Positions 1 to 10,061 of a DNA stretch of 64,000 nucleotides are shown in pieces. A program made the position numbers and the translations under genes. The notes under the pieces were generated by a model that was not told where the DNA came from, did no database searches, and was given only the letters and a program-made list of their open reading frames with translations. Source of the stretch: Sebastes aleutianus (lineage: Eukaryota; Chordata; Actinopteri; Perciformes; Sebastidae); contig CAKAKS010000066.1 of assembly GCA_916700875.1 (NCBI GenBank), forward strand, positions 31,784,490 to 31,848,489, given 5' to 3'. Each line of letters opens with the position of its first letter. Within the stretch, counting starts at the first letter, position 1.

Positions 1-384
1 ACTTTGTAACATGCATGCTGAGTAAAACAACCTTCAGCATAGCCTGGGTTGTCGTTGCTGGGGGTTAAATACAGGAAGTATTCAGGAATGTGTACATATG
101 GGACCATTCTAGCAGCTCCTCAGCCTTGCACACACAATACCACTGAAAACTAGTATCCTGGCAGTAGCTGCTGAGGGGAGGCACAGTCGTGCTCACTCAG
201 GTTTTGAAGTGTGACCTTTCAGCTTGCTTTTTAAAGCTTTTGGCAACAATCACTCACTGCACATTGAAGGCTAAAATTAGATGAGCACATTCTTTCCCCA
301 GCTAATCCAGCAACAGTTGTATGTGGTCAGTTGTACATACTGTATATCCCCAATCATTCTTTTTGTTTTCCCCCCTTTCCACAG
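1..384. other. ankle2 intron, left edge of window
   Basis: No exon could be recognised before the acceptor at 381-384. The stretch is presumed intron of ankle2, because the exon at 385 starts in the middle of the protein. A pyrimidine tract (about 361-380) leads into the acceptor. Confidence 0.7.
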
Positions 385-448
385 CTTATTTGTAGCAGAA
401 AAAATAAAACCCAAGAAGTGAAGCAGAAGATCAGTGACTATTTGGAGG
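385..448 (+). CDS. ankle2: ankle2 exon a
   Basis: Acceptor ...ccacag at 384; donor gtaagg at 449. It encodes 21 codons plus 1 nt (LICSRKNKTQEVKQKISDYLE). The split codon (G + AC) joins in frame to the exon at 769. It is the least certain exon because it is short. Confidence 0.8.
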
Positions 449-3400
449 GTAAGGACAGGCGTATTTCTTAAAACATGACACGTTTTTGTTCCTCTTCGCC
501 CTCTGCTTCCTGGAGGACACATGCAAGTGTACTTTCACACAGAGAGGCCTGTTTCAGAAAGGGATTAGTGAAAACTAATTTTCAGTTCCAGGAAGAGAGG
601 TAACTTAAACTCTGGGTCAGTTACCATAGTAACTGACTCCGTGAACCTAAGTTGCTCGCTGGCAGGTTTTCTTTATTGATAATATGTGCGGTCATCATTC
701 TGTAGCGGTGTGAATAAAAGTCACCCCCATTGAAGATTTGATCAGAACTTTAAATTGTTGTCTCACAGACCGCTGCTATATCCCTTTGCTGAGGGCAACC
801 GACAACACCTCTCAGCCCATCATTGGCGGTCTGTGGTCACCCGAGTCCTCAGAAAGTCTCTCGCTGACCCAGCGGCACACAAGAAGCCCCATGGATCCCG
901 TGATGACCGTCACAGCCTTCGCTGGCCCACTGAGTCCTTCTAAAGCAAGTTCTTTACCCGATTACCTGTCTGTGTTTGCTCAAGTCCATCACCACATCAC
1001 TGCCTTACATCATTAAAACCATTTAGTGACCACATATTGTTTTACTCCTGTAGGCAGATGATTTCCGTCGGTCCTGGAAGACGCCGCCCCGAAACCGGGC
1101 GGAGCTTTTCCATCACATTCTCAAGTCTGATCCTGACCGTGGGGCAGAGAGAGTGGGCAGGTACGTCCAAAACCGTATTCTGCTTATGTTGTCTTTATAT
1201 TTATCTCCATGTATTCTCAGAGATGTTGTGAGACTACTGAAGGGTGCTACTACTGGGCTCACTGCTGTCGACTGTGATGCATAAAGACAACACTGAACAC
1301 TAAGGAAATACTTTTTGCACTAGCAGGATGAGCATGTTGGGCCATGTACTACACACCCTGGGTTCAAATCTGGTTCATCCTTTGTTAAATATCATCTGCA
1401 CTCTCTCTCTCTCATACGCATCTTAGCCTGCCCTCATTCATATAAATGGGATGGACAAAGTAATAGAAACAATGTAACACTAAACAATTCAACAGCACCA
1501 CAAACTGCAGAGTCCAAAATGACCACACAGTTGTATCAACACCTCTGTAAAACAGTTTCAACAAAAACGGAACAACGGATTTATTGTAGGGTTGTTGTAT
1601 GAGATAGTACCAAATAAATTGGAATGCAGAGTAATTCCTTTCAGTCTCAGAGAACTGGACCAAAATGAATCTATATAAATAGAGCGCATTAAAAATGTAT
1701 GAAGACCTTGGCGTGAAATCATCACATTAGTACAGGAAATAGCTCAAAAGTTGTTGTTGTCTGTCTGCACTAATATTAACACTAGGGCTGTCAAAGTTAA
1801 CTCCATAATAACACGTTAACGCAAATATGTTTTAACGCCGCTCATTTCTTTAACGCATTAATGCAATCCGATCCTTTGGAGGTTGTAGCTGGCTCAGTTT
1901 TAAAGCTAAAGTGAAGATACCGGAACTTAATGAATCCATTGGTACCAACCATGTCATACTAGCTTGTCACGAAGGAGGCTAAATGGCGCTGCAAACTTAG
2001 GCTAAATTTTGGCGAGGGAAAACAGGCATGGCCATTTTCAAAGGGGTCCCTTGACCTCTGACCTCAAGATATGTGAATGAAAATGGGTTCTATGTTTACC
2101 CACGAGTCTCCCCTTTACAGACATGCCCACTTTATGATAATTACGTGCAGTTTGGGGCAAGTCATAGTCAAGTCAGCACACTGACACACTGACAGCTGTT
2201 GTTGCCTGTTGGGCTGCAGTTTGCCATGTTATGATTTGAGCACATTTTTTATGCTAAATGCAGTACCTGTGAGGGTTTCTGGACAATATTTGTCATTGTT
2301 TTGTGTTCTTAATTGATTTCCAATAATAAATATGTATATACATTTGCATAAAACAAGCATATATGCCCACTCCCCTGTTGATAAGAGTATTAAATACTTG
2401 ACAAATCTCCCTTTAAGGTATATTTTGAACAGATAAAAAATTTGTGATTAATTGCAATTAAATATCGATTGACAGCCCTTATTAACAATGTTGAAAAGTA
2501 TGAGTAGCATAAGAAATATTTGATACCAGGCAAATACCTCTATTAAAAATCTTAAAAATGACTGTGGTCTACTGGCACTGTGACAGCAGGTTATACTCAG
2601 ACATAATCAGTCTATAAAATTGCAGGGAAATTCAAGGTTTATTCATGCTCCATCAACTATGAAAAAAACATTTGTATTAATACAGAGATGTGGCTGAATT
2701 GTATGTGTAATAATGTGTAAAGTGTAAATGATAACTCATCCTTTTTCTACAGAGACCTGGCTCATGAGATGGGCCACCCGTGGGCTGAGTACTGGGACTT
2801 CCTGGACAGTTTCGTGGATCTGTCATCAACCGAGGGGCTCCGCAAGCTGGACGAGTACCTTAACAAGAAGGATTTCAGCCCACGGCCTCATGAAGAGGCC
2901 GGGGAGAATGAGACCAGCAACAGGTTCAAAACCCCCTCTCCAGGTACCTTCACCTGCTCCTGTCCTGAAATAACAGTATAGATTGCTGAAACAAGAAATG
3001 CAGATTCCAGATCATCCTCTCTGACAGAATCTGTTAATTGGCATTGTAGTGTCAGTGTTCTCAGATTATAGTATCTTGTATGATATGATATGATATGAAA
3101 TGGACATGGAAAGGATTTTGCAAAGCTGCATAATCTCTTGCCAGGAAGAATTATATGATAAGATTACGCTGTAATAATGACGAGTTTTAAGTCTGTTTTG
3201 GTCATTCAACGTCTCTGGTTGCAGGCAAGCCCAAAAAGTTCTGCAACTCCATCTCTGTCGGTGCCTTCCTGGACGAGGGTGATGACATCAGCCTTGAGGA
3301 GATGAAGAACCGGCAGAACGCAGCACTCACCAGCATCACATCCTCTGCTGCATCCAAGGACTGCCTGAAGGGAGCAGTGGGCGGCCGAGAGTTCCACATC

Positions 3401-6400
3401 CTGCCCATGGCTCTGCACCACCGCGGGGCCGACCTGATCGAGACGGCGGCCGAGCAGGACCTGCTGTGCTGCTGCGACGACGGCCTCCTGTCGCCTGGCG
3501 TCGTCTGCAAAAACGGGGTGTGCTCCTCCTCCAGAGATAGGACTCACAATGGAGACAAGGTGACTCCTCGCACCTCCCCATCCTCCTCCTCCTGCCTGCT
3601 GTCGCCCATCTCCAACCTCATGGTGGAGTTTGAGCGCATGTCGCTGCAAGAGCCGCTGGACAGCTCCGCCAGCAGCAGGGAGCGGAGGAGCAGCGGCGGG
3701 AACCGGCACAGGGACGTCCGGGACTCCTACGGCTCCTCTTCGGCCACAGACCTCAGCCCCGGGCTGAACCGCCTGTCTCTTGGTCACAGCAGTCAGGATG
3801 GCGAGACCGTGGAGGGGCCAGGCTGGAGAACAGAGGGAGGAGAGGCAGAGGAGAGGCGCAGCAGTGGCAGCTCAGAGGAGTACTTTGAAGCAGAGGAGAG
3901 TCTGGAGGTGCTGGGCAGGACTAGGGGGTCAGTAACAGGGGCGCGCAACTTCTGTGCTAGGTCCAAGTCATGGGACCACGGGGGGAGGGACCTGAGCAGC
4001 TCAGGATCCTCTGGGTCTTCCTATAAGTCCTTGGATAACTCCAACGAGTTCCTACCCAGGACTCCGCCGCACAGTAGAAGAGGACTTTTCATCGACGGGT
4101 GAGTCACACTTGTTCCTCTGCAGATAGAAATAAGCATCGAGTCCTGTCTAATAGTTTTTGGGTACTCTTAGCTGGGTTTCCACTAAAATTTCCCAGTACT
4201 TTTAGTCCCTGGAACTACTTTTCAAAAAACTAAAACGTTCCTTCAGCCCGCTAATGTATTGGTTTCCACCGCGGTCTAAAGACCTGTGAAGATTAGGCAA
4301 ATTAGTCTGCTGTCAGCTGCACGTTGGATGTAATGAATGAAATGCAGTGGAGGAAAATGAAACTAAGAGCGTCTGTCTCCACAGTAAATTATCTGTTGCT
4401 TGTTTGAAGGTTATTTATTCGTGCTTTAGAACGTACCTGGCCTGAAACAGTCTGAAAATAACTTTTCCTTCTCTCATTCAGAGTACCGCCACACAACGTC
4501 TCTCTCTCTCCTACCGCTCGCACGATCCCCCTCTCTTTTCTTTGTCTTTTTTAAAAGTTCCAGTACTTTCAGAAAGTCCTACCCCCTGACCAGGGCCTTT
4601 TTTGGGGGGTAAAAAGGTCCCAAAAGGTGTCTCCAGAACCTAATTTAGACCCTGGACCCTGCAGTCGAAACGCAATGAGGTTCTTAGTTCTGGGGGAAAG
4701 TTCCTGTGGTGGAAACGGGGCTATAGTCTCTAATTCTAGTGCAGACAAGTAAACTGGAGCTGACAAACAGCCCAATTTGACTGCTATTTGGGAAATGTGA
4801 CAGGCAGCCAGTTACAAAAGGATTTGATGATCCGAAACTTATGAGTTGCGATGATAATGATACACAATGATAATAATACAGTAGATTAAACTTCTGTGTT
4901 TTTACAGGGATTCACCATCCAAGCTGGACAGAGAGGTCTTGTCCGCAATTGACGACTTAGACGTCGATCCCCAGAAGTATCCCAGCATTCACAAGTGGAA
5001 GAGCACAATGAAGTCGTACACGACGTCAGACATGCAGAGGTTAGTAGGCGTGGCTGACATGTTATAGCAGTGTGTACTGTTCTCTGTTATTGGTCTACTG
5101 GTTTTACTGTGTGTTTATGACCTAAACAGTGAGGTTTTTGGTCTCAGTGGCTGATTAAATCAGATTATCAGATTAAAGGCTAAATACTGTAATAAATATT
5201 TATTGTGTGGGGGAAACAATTCAGTTTCAGAGTTCATTTTGTCAGAGAAATGCATTGGCCTCTAGTTGTTAGACCATGATAAACCCTGACTACAATTACA
5301 TGTGTACAGTCTTCAACATAAAAGCATATTTTTACAGTCTGAGGTTGTTCATACAGTCTTCTTACACCGTGACAAATACGTGGACGATACCGACTGTCCA
5401 ATATTTGATCTGCTTGCGAAAATGACGGTCACATATTTTTTATAAAAGGAGGAAGCACGATTAGTACAGTATAAATTCAACATCGATGTTTACTGCACAG
5501 AGGGCTTTTCAGCTCTTGCAGCTAAAACGTTTAGCAATTAGCGTCACAAGACATTTTTGGGAATTAGTAGTGAGGTGAACAGCCAGGGGGAGGAGCGTTT
5601 TGTTCCAGAGAATAAATATGAAAAGACAAACAATGGACAGATATTTGACAGGGACAAAAAAACAATAAAAAAAAACAGACGATGCTTTATAAAACTTATC
5701 ACTATTATTATAAAACTTCAAGAAATATTAGCCTACCTTCTGTTCCCTCCTCTCTCTAAAACACACAGACTTCAGTCTATATTTTTCATCGTTTAGCCTT
5801 TGAAAAACAACAGTTTCACTGCAGTTAAAACCTGTTTACTCTCCCGCACGCACCTGTTACGGGGCGGTCCAACAGCCCCATAAATCACATTTATATAACT
5901 ATAAATAATAATGAAGGCGGTGTGAGATGAGGACAGACCAGTGGGCATTTTATGTGTGAAAACTGTTGCAGCTGACAGTATGAAACCCGACATACTAAGA
6001 AGACATTTAGAAACATTACATCCCAGTCACATCAATAACAAAGTGGTTTGATAAAGTTTAACTCTCATCCTACCAACTTATTTAACACACTAGGACTACC
6101 GACTGAATAGACTATTAAAAAAAACAACCATCGAAGGAAAATGTTAACTCATTTCTTCTCAAAACATTATTTGTTCTATAATTAATGTCATCTGAAGAAA
6201 AAAAGATTATTATTATTTTAGGAAAGTTAATTTGCATATTGTGTAAAACGAAATTCGACCCGACCACATGAGGAAATCTGTGATAGAAGACTGACAGAGT
6301 GCCCCTACCCCCCCCTGATAATGTGTGACACTTTAAATTCAGTCCCATGGCAAAACAGATCTATTTATAATATTTTAACTGCGTAGGCTGCAATTGGGTG

Positions 6401-7159
6401 CTTGTGACTGGGGTTCCCCCCAAAACATTGGTCTTTATAAAAAACACTAATTAAAACAGGTTTACCCCCTGAGGGTGTGGGGGGCATGAAAATATTTCTT
6501 CCTCCAAAGGGGGGAATGACAGAAAAAGTTTGAGAACCACTGGTGTAGATAAAATCAGCAGACTTGACTCTGATGTACACTGACGAAAAAGGTGTAAGAA
6601 GCTCTTTGAATGCAGAAAGAATGTTTAATTCATGTGCAAAAGGAGACAAAATGTGACAAAAAAGCGTCATAGGACATAGCAACTTAGGTGCTGATGATGG
6701 CACCGAAATGTGTGTGGTGTTTCAGCGTGTGGGCATTTTTTACTAACAGAAGGGAAAAGGCATAAATCTCAGCACCAGGTGCAGTAATTGTTCAGTCCCT
6801 GGTGCTGATAAACAACCCTGTCAACTGTATGCAGCTAGGTCGAGGTTATTTTGTGCTATGGGACAGCAGAATCTGTAGTAATTTATTAACCTCTCAGTAA
6901 CAATATTGTAAAAGCAACCACTGACCTGTGTTGATGTGTGTCGTCTAGCTGGCCCAGCCCTGCGGTGGTAAAACCACGACTCAGGATGCAGCATCAGACT
7001 CCCGGGTCCCCGGTCAGCGGCCTGATGTCTCCCACCGGTCGCTTCAGTCCCGCCCGGCACGCCGCCTCGCCGGATTTCAGCCCCAGCCGTTACAGCCCTG
7101 CCAATGCTAGCTACATCCAGCGCATCCGCCTCAAGCACTTGAACGAGCCACCGATCTAA
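385..7159 (+). CDS. ankle2: ankle2, C-terminal part (seven exons, 5' end outside window)
   Basis: Ankyrin repeat and LEM domain-containing protein 2. In other animals it sits at the ER/nuclear envelope and promotes dephosphorylation of BAF (BANF1) at mitotic exit by countering VRK1 and engaging PP2A. Coding exons are 385-448, 769-944, 1054-1160, 2753-2943, 3225-4098, 4908-5039 and 6949-7159. They sum to 1755 nt, i.e. 584 codons plus TAA, with no frame break. Recognisable family blocks are LSPSK at the end of the second exon, a WKTPPR block in the third, the HPWAEYWDFLDSFVDLSS block in the fourth, LEEMKNRQNAA in the fifth, and the HKWKS / SWPSPAV blocks near the C terminus. The LEM domain and ankyrin repeats must be encoded to the left. 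The fifth exon encodes a long Ser/Gly/Glu-rich region, longer than I recall for the human counterpart. The gene is convergent with pgam5, as in human. The call is firm; the boundaries are inferred from splice sites and frame. Confidence 0.95.
769..944 (+). CDS. ankle2: ankle2 exon b (GC donor)
   Basis: Acceptor tctcacag ends at 768. It encodes RCYIPLLRATDN through AFAGPLSPSK. Reading frame and homology require the donor to be gcaagt at 945, a GC-AG intron. The GT four bases further on (949-950) would shift the frame straight into a stop. Confidence 0.92.
1054..1160 (+). CDS. ankle2: ankle2 exon c
   Basis: Acceptor ctcctgtag ends at 1053; donor gtacgt at 1161. It encodes ADDFRRSWKTPPRNRAEL and on to GAERVG plus two bases of an Arg codon completed at 2753. 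The block is highly conserved in ANKLE2 proteins. Confidence 0.95.
1782..2479 (+). mobile_element. hAT-like non-autonomous element, copy 1 of 3 (ankle2 intron)
   Basis: A 698-bp element with ends CTAGGGCTGTCAA and TTGACAGCCCT. It is flanked by a perfect 8-bp target duplication TATTAACA at 1774-1781 and 2480-2487, typical of hAT insertion. It encodes no transposase. Sister copies are at 49390-50062 (same strand) and about 51336-52012 (opposite strand). The internal block with tgacagctgttgttgcctgt is shared by all three. Confidence 0.88.
2753..2943 (+). CDS. ankle2: ankle2 exon d
   Basis: Acceptor tttctacag ends at 2752; donor gtacct at 2944. It encodes DLAHEMGHPWAEYWDFLDSF and the following VDLSS...LDEYL block, the most diagnostic ANKLE2 stretch in the window. 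Confidence 0.97.
3225..4098 (+). CDS. ankle2: ankle2 exon e, long Ser-rich exon
   Basis: Acceptor ggttgcag ends at 3224; donor gtgagt at 4099. This 874-nt exon starts with the conserved SISVGAFLDEGDDISLEEMK block, then runs through a Ser/Gly/Glu-rich, probably disordered region with many Ser-Pro and Arg-x-x-Ser sites. It is GC-rich, which explains long antisense open frames here. Confidence 0.95.
4169..4724. mobile_element. Non-autonomous DNA element with TAGC...TTTCCAC ends
   Basis: The left end reads TAGCTGGGTTTCCAC and the right end, reverse-complemented, reads TAGCCCCGTTTCCAC. This gives ~15-bp imperfect terminal inverted repeats around 556 bp inside the ankle2 intron before the exon at 4908. 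Internal blocks near both ends (ccagtacttt) also mirror each other. No coding capacity. The target duplication may be TA but is not clear. Confidence 0.7.
4908..5039 (+). CDS. ankle2: ankle2 exon f
   Basis: Acceptor tttttacag ends at 4907; donor gttagt at 5040. It encodes DSPSKLDREVLSAIDDLDVD and the PSIHKWKS block. The Gly codon is shared with the previous exon (GG+G). Confidence 0.95.
5040..6948. other. ankle2 last intron, unresolved repeats
   Basis: No exon is visible. Parts look like decayed dispersed repeats, for example the stretch ending tttgagaaccactgg near 6530-6545 and the block at 5840-6000. I could not set element ends. Confidence 0.5.
6949..7159 (+). CDS. ankle2: ankle2 terminal coding exon
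   Basis: Acceptor gtcgtctag ends at 6948. The exon encodes SWPSPAVVKPRL, a Ser-Pro-rich stretch (SPVSG, SPTGRFSP, SPDFSPSRYSP) and ends LNEPPI with TAA at 7157-7159. Repeated Ser-Pro dipeptides suggest proline-directed phosphorylation, an inference. Confidence 0.95.
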
Positions 7160-8994
7160 CTGCCCAGTCCGCCCCCCCCCCCGCCTCCCACCACGACGGC
7201 CATACCCTCTCCGAGCCCTAACTCCGCCCTCCCCGTCCCACTACAAACCCAGCTGCACCAAGGTGGCTACACCAGAGCTCAGAAACCACATACCTAACAG
7301 AAATATGCACAAGTGTCTGGAAGATTTGTATTAATGATGTATGGTACTACTCCTATGTAATACAGGAATTCTCATCACGTTGGGTTGTGATGTACACAAG
7401 ACTTTAAAAAGGAAAAAAACAAAAAACCTTGATAATTTATGTACTGTATGGGTGTGGGCCATGTTGAATTGACGGTAATGTTATTTGTGGCAAGTGTGAA
7501 GCACCTGTATCATAGCCTGAGTCAACTTTTTTGAATATCGTGAATACAAGCCGCACTCCCCAAAGTTAGTTCATCACTAAAACCTTAGTGTTTGGATCCT
7601 CAACAGGATTCTGTCACTGAGGATGTTCTTAAAAAAAAGTAAAATGTCAATATTTTAAAAGTTATTTTTTGTATGTTGGTCAGTAGCACAAAATTTAAAT
7701 GTTTTTATTAATGGTGTTAAAACCAACTGCCATTTCCTATGTTTTCCTCAGTTCAGGAATTGCCTTAATTTTCTGAAGTGATGGACCAGCTCTCTGTCAG
7801 TTTGGACACACTCTCTAGCTCATACGAGTAATATCTGGAAATGGCGACCTCACTGGCTGCGTCGGTCACAGATGATTATGGCAAACATGGGAAAAAAAGT
7901 GATTAGAGATCTTCCATGTTTTTTTATTTTGTTCTTCAATAAATGCATACATTTTCCATCTTTTCTCGGTGGTTCCTGGACATGTCTTGACTTTTCCTTT
8001 CTGCCACTACCGGCGGCCTTAGACTGTGCAATTTGTATTTTTTTTTCTCTGAAATATCTTTCATTCACAAGCATCTCCCACAGTGCGGATGACAAAACAC
8101 ACCCATCGGTAAAATGTCATTTCAAATTTGTCTCGTCTGGGCTCAACCTTAAAATTGCCAAGCCGGAGACCATCTTTAAGATGTATTGAGCGATTTAATC
8201 ACTAGGGGACAAAGACTCCAAAACGAACTAAACGGCAACAGAATCCTGATGTATTTATTAGCTTATTATGGACATATTATTAACAAAAAACTGCCTTACG
8301 CTTACAGCGAACCCAACTGATTAGCTGAGAGCTGCATAGAGTTGGGTGTTGATTCTCAGTGGGATCGGCAGTATTCTCAACCTTTTTCACGTTACAGAAA
8401 GTAGTTTGATTCAGTGTTAATTTAAAAACTAGCGCTTAATAGAGCTTTAACGCCCAAAGTTATGTCATGAATTTCTTCGGTGGTTCAAATTGGCTTACAT
8501 TAACTCACGTACACATGGCAGGTTCTTGCAGTTTTTCAAAAATATGTTAATGGTGGAATGTGAATGTACAAAAATCCTGCTGTATCCAAATTATTTGTAA
8601 CTTAGGGATAAATTCACTGCTGTACGAGGGCTTATCAGCTACGTCTAGGACAAAAAAGCCAATCATTTCAAATATTCAGATTGCCACTCTACTTAGGTTG
8701 AGAGAAACAAGTGTTCTGAATGTAAATTTTTTTGTGAACTGAACCTTTATCCGGGAGCATAAACTACTTCACTGAGAAGATTGTACTGTCATCCTTGTGC
8801 TCTCAGGTGACAACAGATCCGATTCTGGTCTCTGAATGTTTATGAATGTGGAACTTTGCAAAAATGCACCTAAAAAACTTAAAACATGCTTCTTGTGCTT
8901 TTAGCATTCTGTGCTTTATTAAAAAAAAATAACTTTCATGGTGAATTCTCTTTCTGTATGTCTCGACCTCATTTGCTTTCAACTAATCAATAAA
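7160..8994 (+). other. ankle2: ankle2 3' UTR with two candidate poly(A) signals
   Basis: Non-coding, AT-rich sequence follows the stop and contains a C-run near 7171. AATAAA hexamers occur at 7938-7943 and 8989-8994, so a short and a long 3' end are both possible. Which one is used cannot be told from sequence. Confidence 0.6.
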
Positions 8995-9061
8995 ACATCA
9001 CTCCTACTTTACTGCCAATGTGTCTATGTGCTGCTTTGGAGATATTTCAGTTTATTTCAGG

Positions 9062-9535
9062 TAGGGATGCACCGATTTATCAACCCAACACCGGCATCGG
9101 CATATTTTCACCTCATTTACTGCAATCGGTAACGGCTAAATGTTGTGTTGTTAGCAGCTGATTTAATTACATTTAATTTATGTTTCACAAAATGTTTTTG
9201 TTGGCTTAGGTAATAAATTCCTCTCATTGAGTAGGTAGTTGTATACAGGGTAAAAGACTTTTGAAGCAGTTATTTTTCATGTGAAAGGTTATTTTAAAGC
9301 TTGTTTCATAAATTTAAACAATTTAATTTGTGCTCGTTCAAGATATAACTGAAGGGCTGAATTACTTTAAGAGTGAAGACAGTTAAGTTATTTTTTTTCA
9401 TAATGAAGATATCTTTGTTTCCCTGACACCAAGGGGGGAATAAATAACAAAATAAACAACATAACATCGTTATCTGCCAAATTTTTATTTTAAAGATCGG
9501 TATTGGCCCATGATTTTGCATTTCAGGAAAGAAAT
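9062..9535 (+). mobile_element. Degraded hAT-like element (tagggatgcacc end)
   Basis: The left end TAGGGATGCACCGAT is shared with the elements at 12440-12658, 21080-21907 and 47331. The right end is eroded (around aagatcggtattggccca). It lies between the convergent 3' ends of ankle2 and pgam5. Confidence 0.55.
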
Positions 9536-9553
9536 ATGACAAAAACTGAGGCT

Positions 9554-9910
9554 TTTATTTACTACAGCTGCACCATACAACACAATGATCCTCACACGTT
9601 TGTAACGCCAAGGGAAAGATCTGCATTTACAACAGCTATACAAATACAACTTTTTTTTTTTTGGTTTAAAAATCAGTCACTTTGTGTAAAAATCCTCAGT
9701 TACATTCAGGAGCAGCCGTTGATCACTTCTGCTGGCGTTCTATGGCACAGACCGCGACCACAGAGTCTCTCATTACAAGATGGTAGTTCAGTTACAAAAT
9801 AATAACATCAAAAGTAATTTTCAAGACACTTAAGGAGAAAACTGAGCTTTGACCCTGCAACCGACTCACTGGGCATCGGAGTCCCAGAAACTTGCCATGC
9901 GTCGGGGCCG
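9554..9910 (-). other. pgam5: pgam5 3' UTR and poly(A) signal
   Basis: On the - strand the stop at 9911-9913 is followed by about 350 bp of non-coding sequence and an AATAAA (plus-strand TTTATT at 9554-9559), which marks the likely 3' end. Confidence 0.65.
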
Positions 9911-10061
9911 TCAGGTCCGCGTTAGTTTGTCCGGGGGCATGAATCCTGAGTCTCCCAGAGTTCTGAGGGCCACCCTGCCGCTGGGTCGGATGGTGAGCCA
10001 CGTGATACTGCCGTTGTTCAAGCCCATACGTAACCAGCCCTCTGGAGGAAACTGAAGAGCC
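9911..10061 (-). CDS. pgam5: pgam5 exon 6 and stop
   Basis: The acceptor tcctctcag precedes 10061; AG+G rebuilds the Arg codon. It encodes ALQFPPEGWLRMGLNNGSIT through GDSGFMPPDKLTRT, with TGA at 9913-9911. Confidence 0.95.

Noticed and set aside
3206..3787. 193-codon frame on the minus strand
   Set aside because: Antisense of the GC-rich ankle2 exon; GC-rich exons often give long antisense frames.
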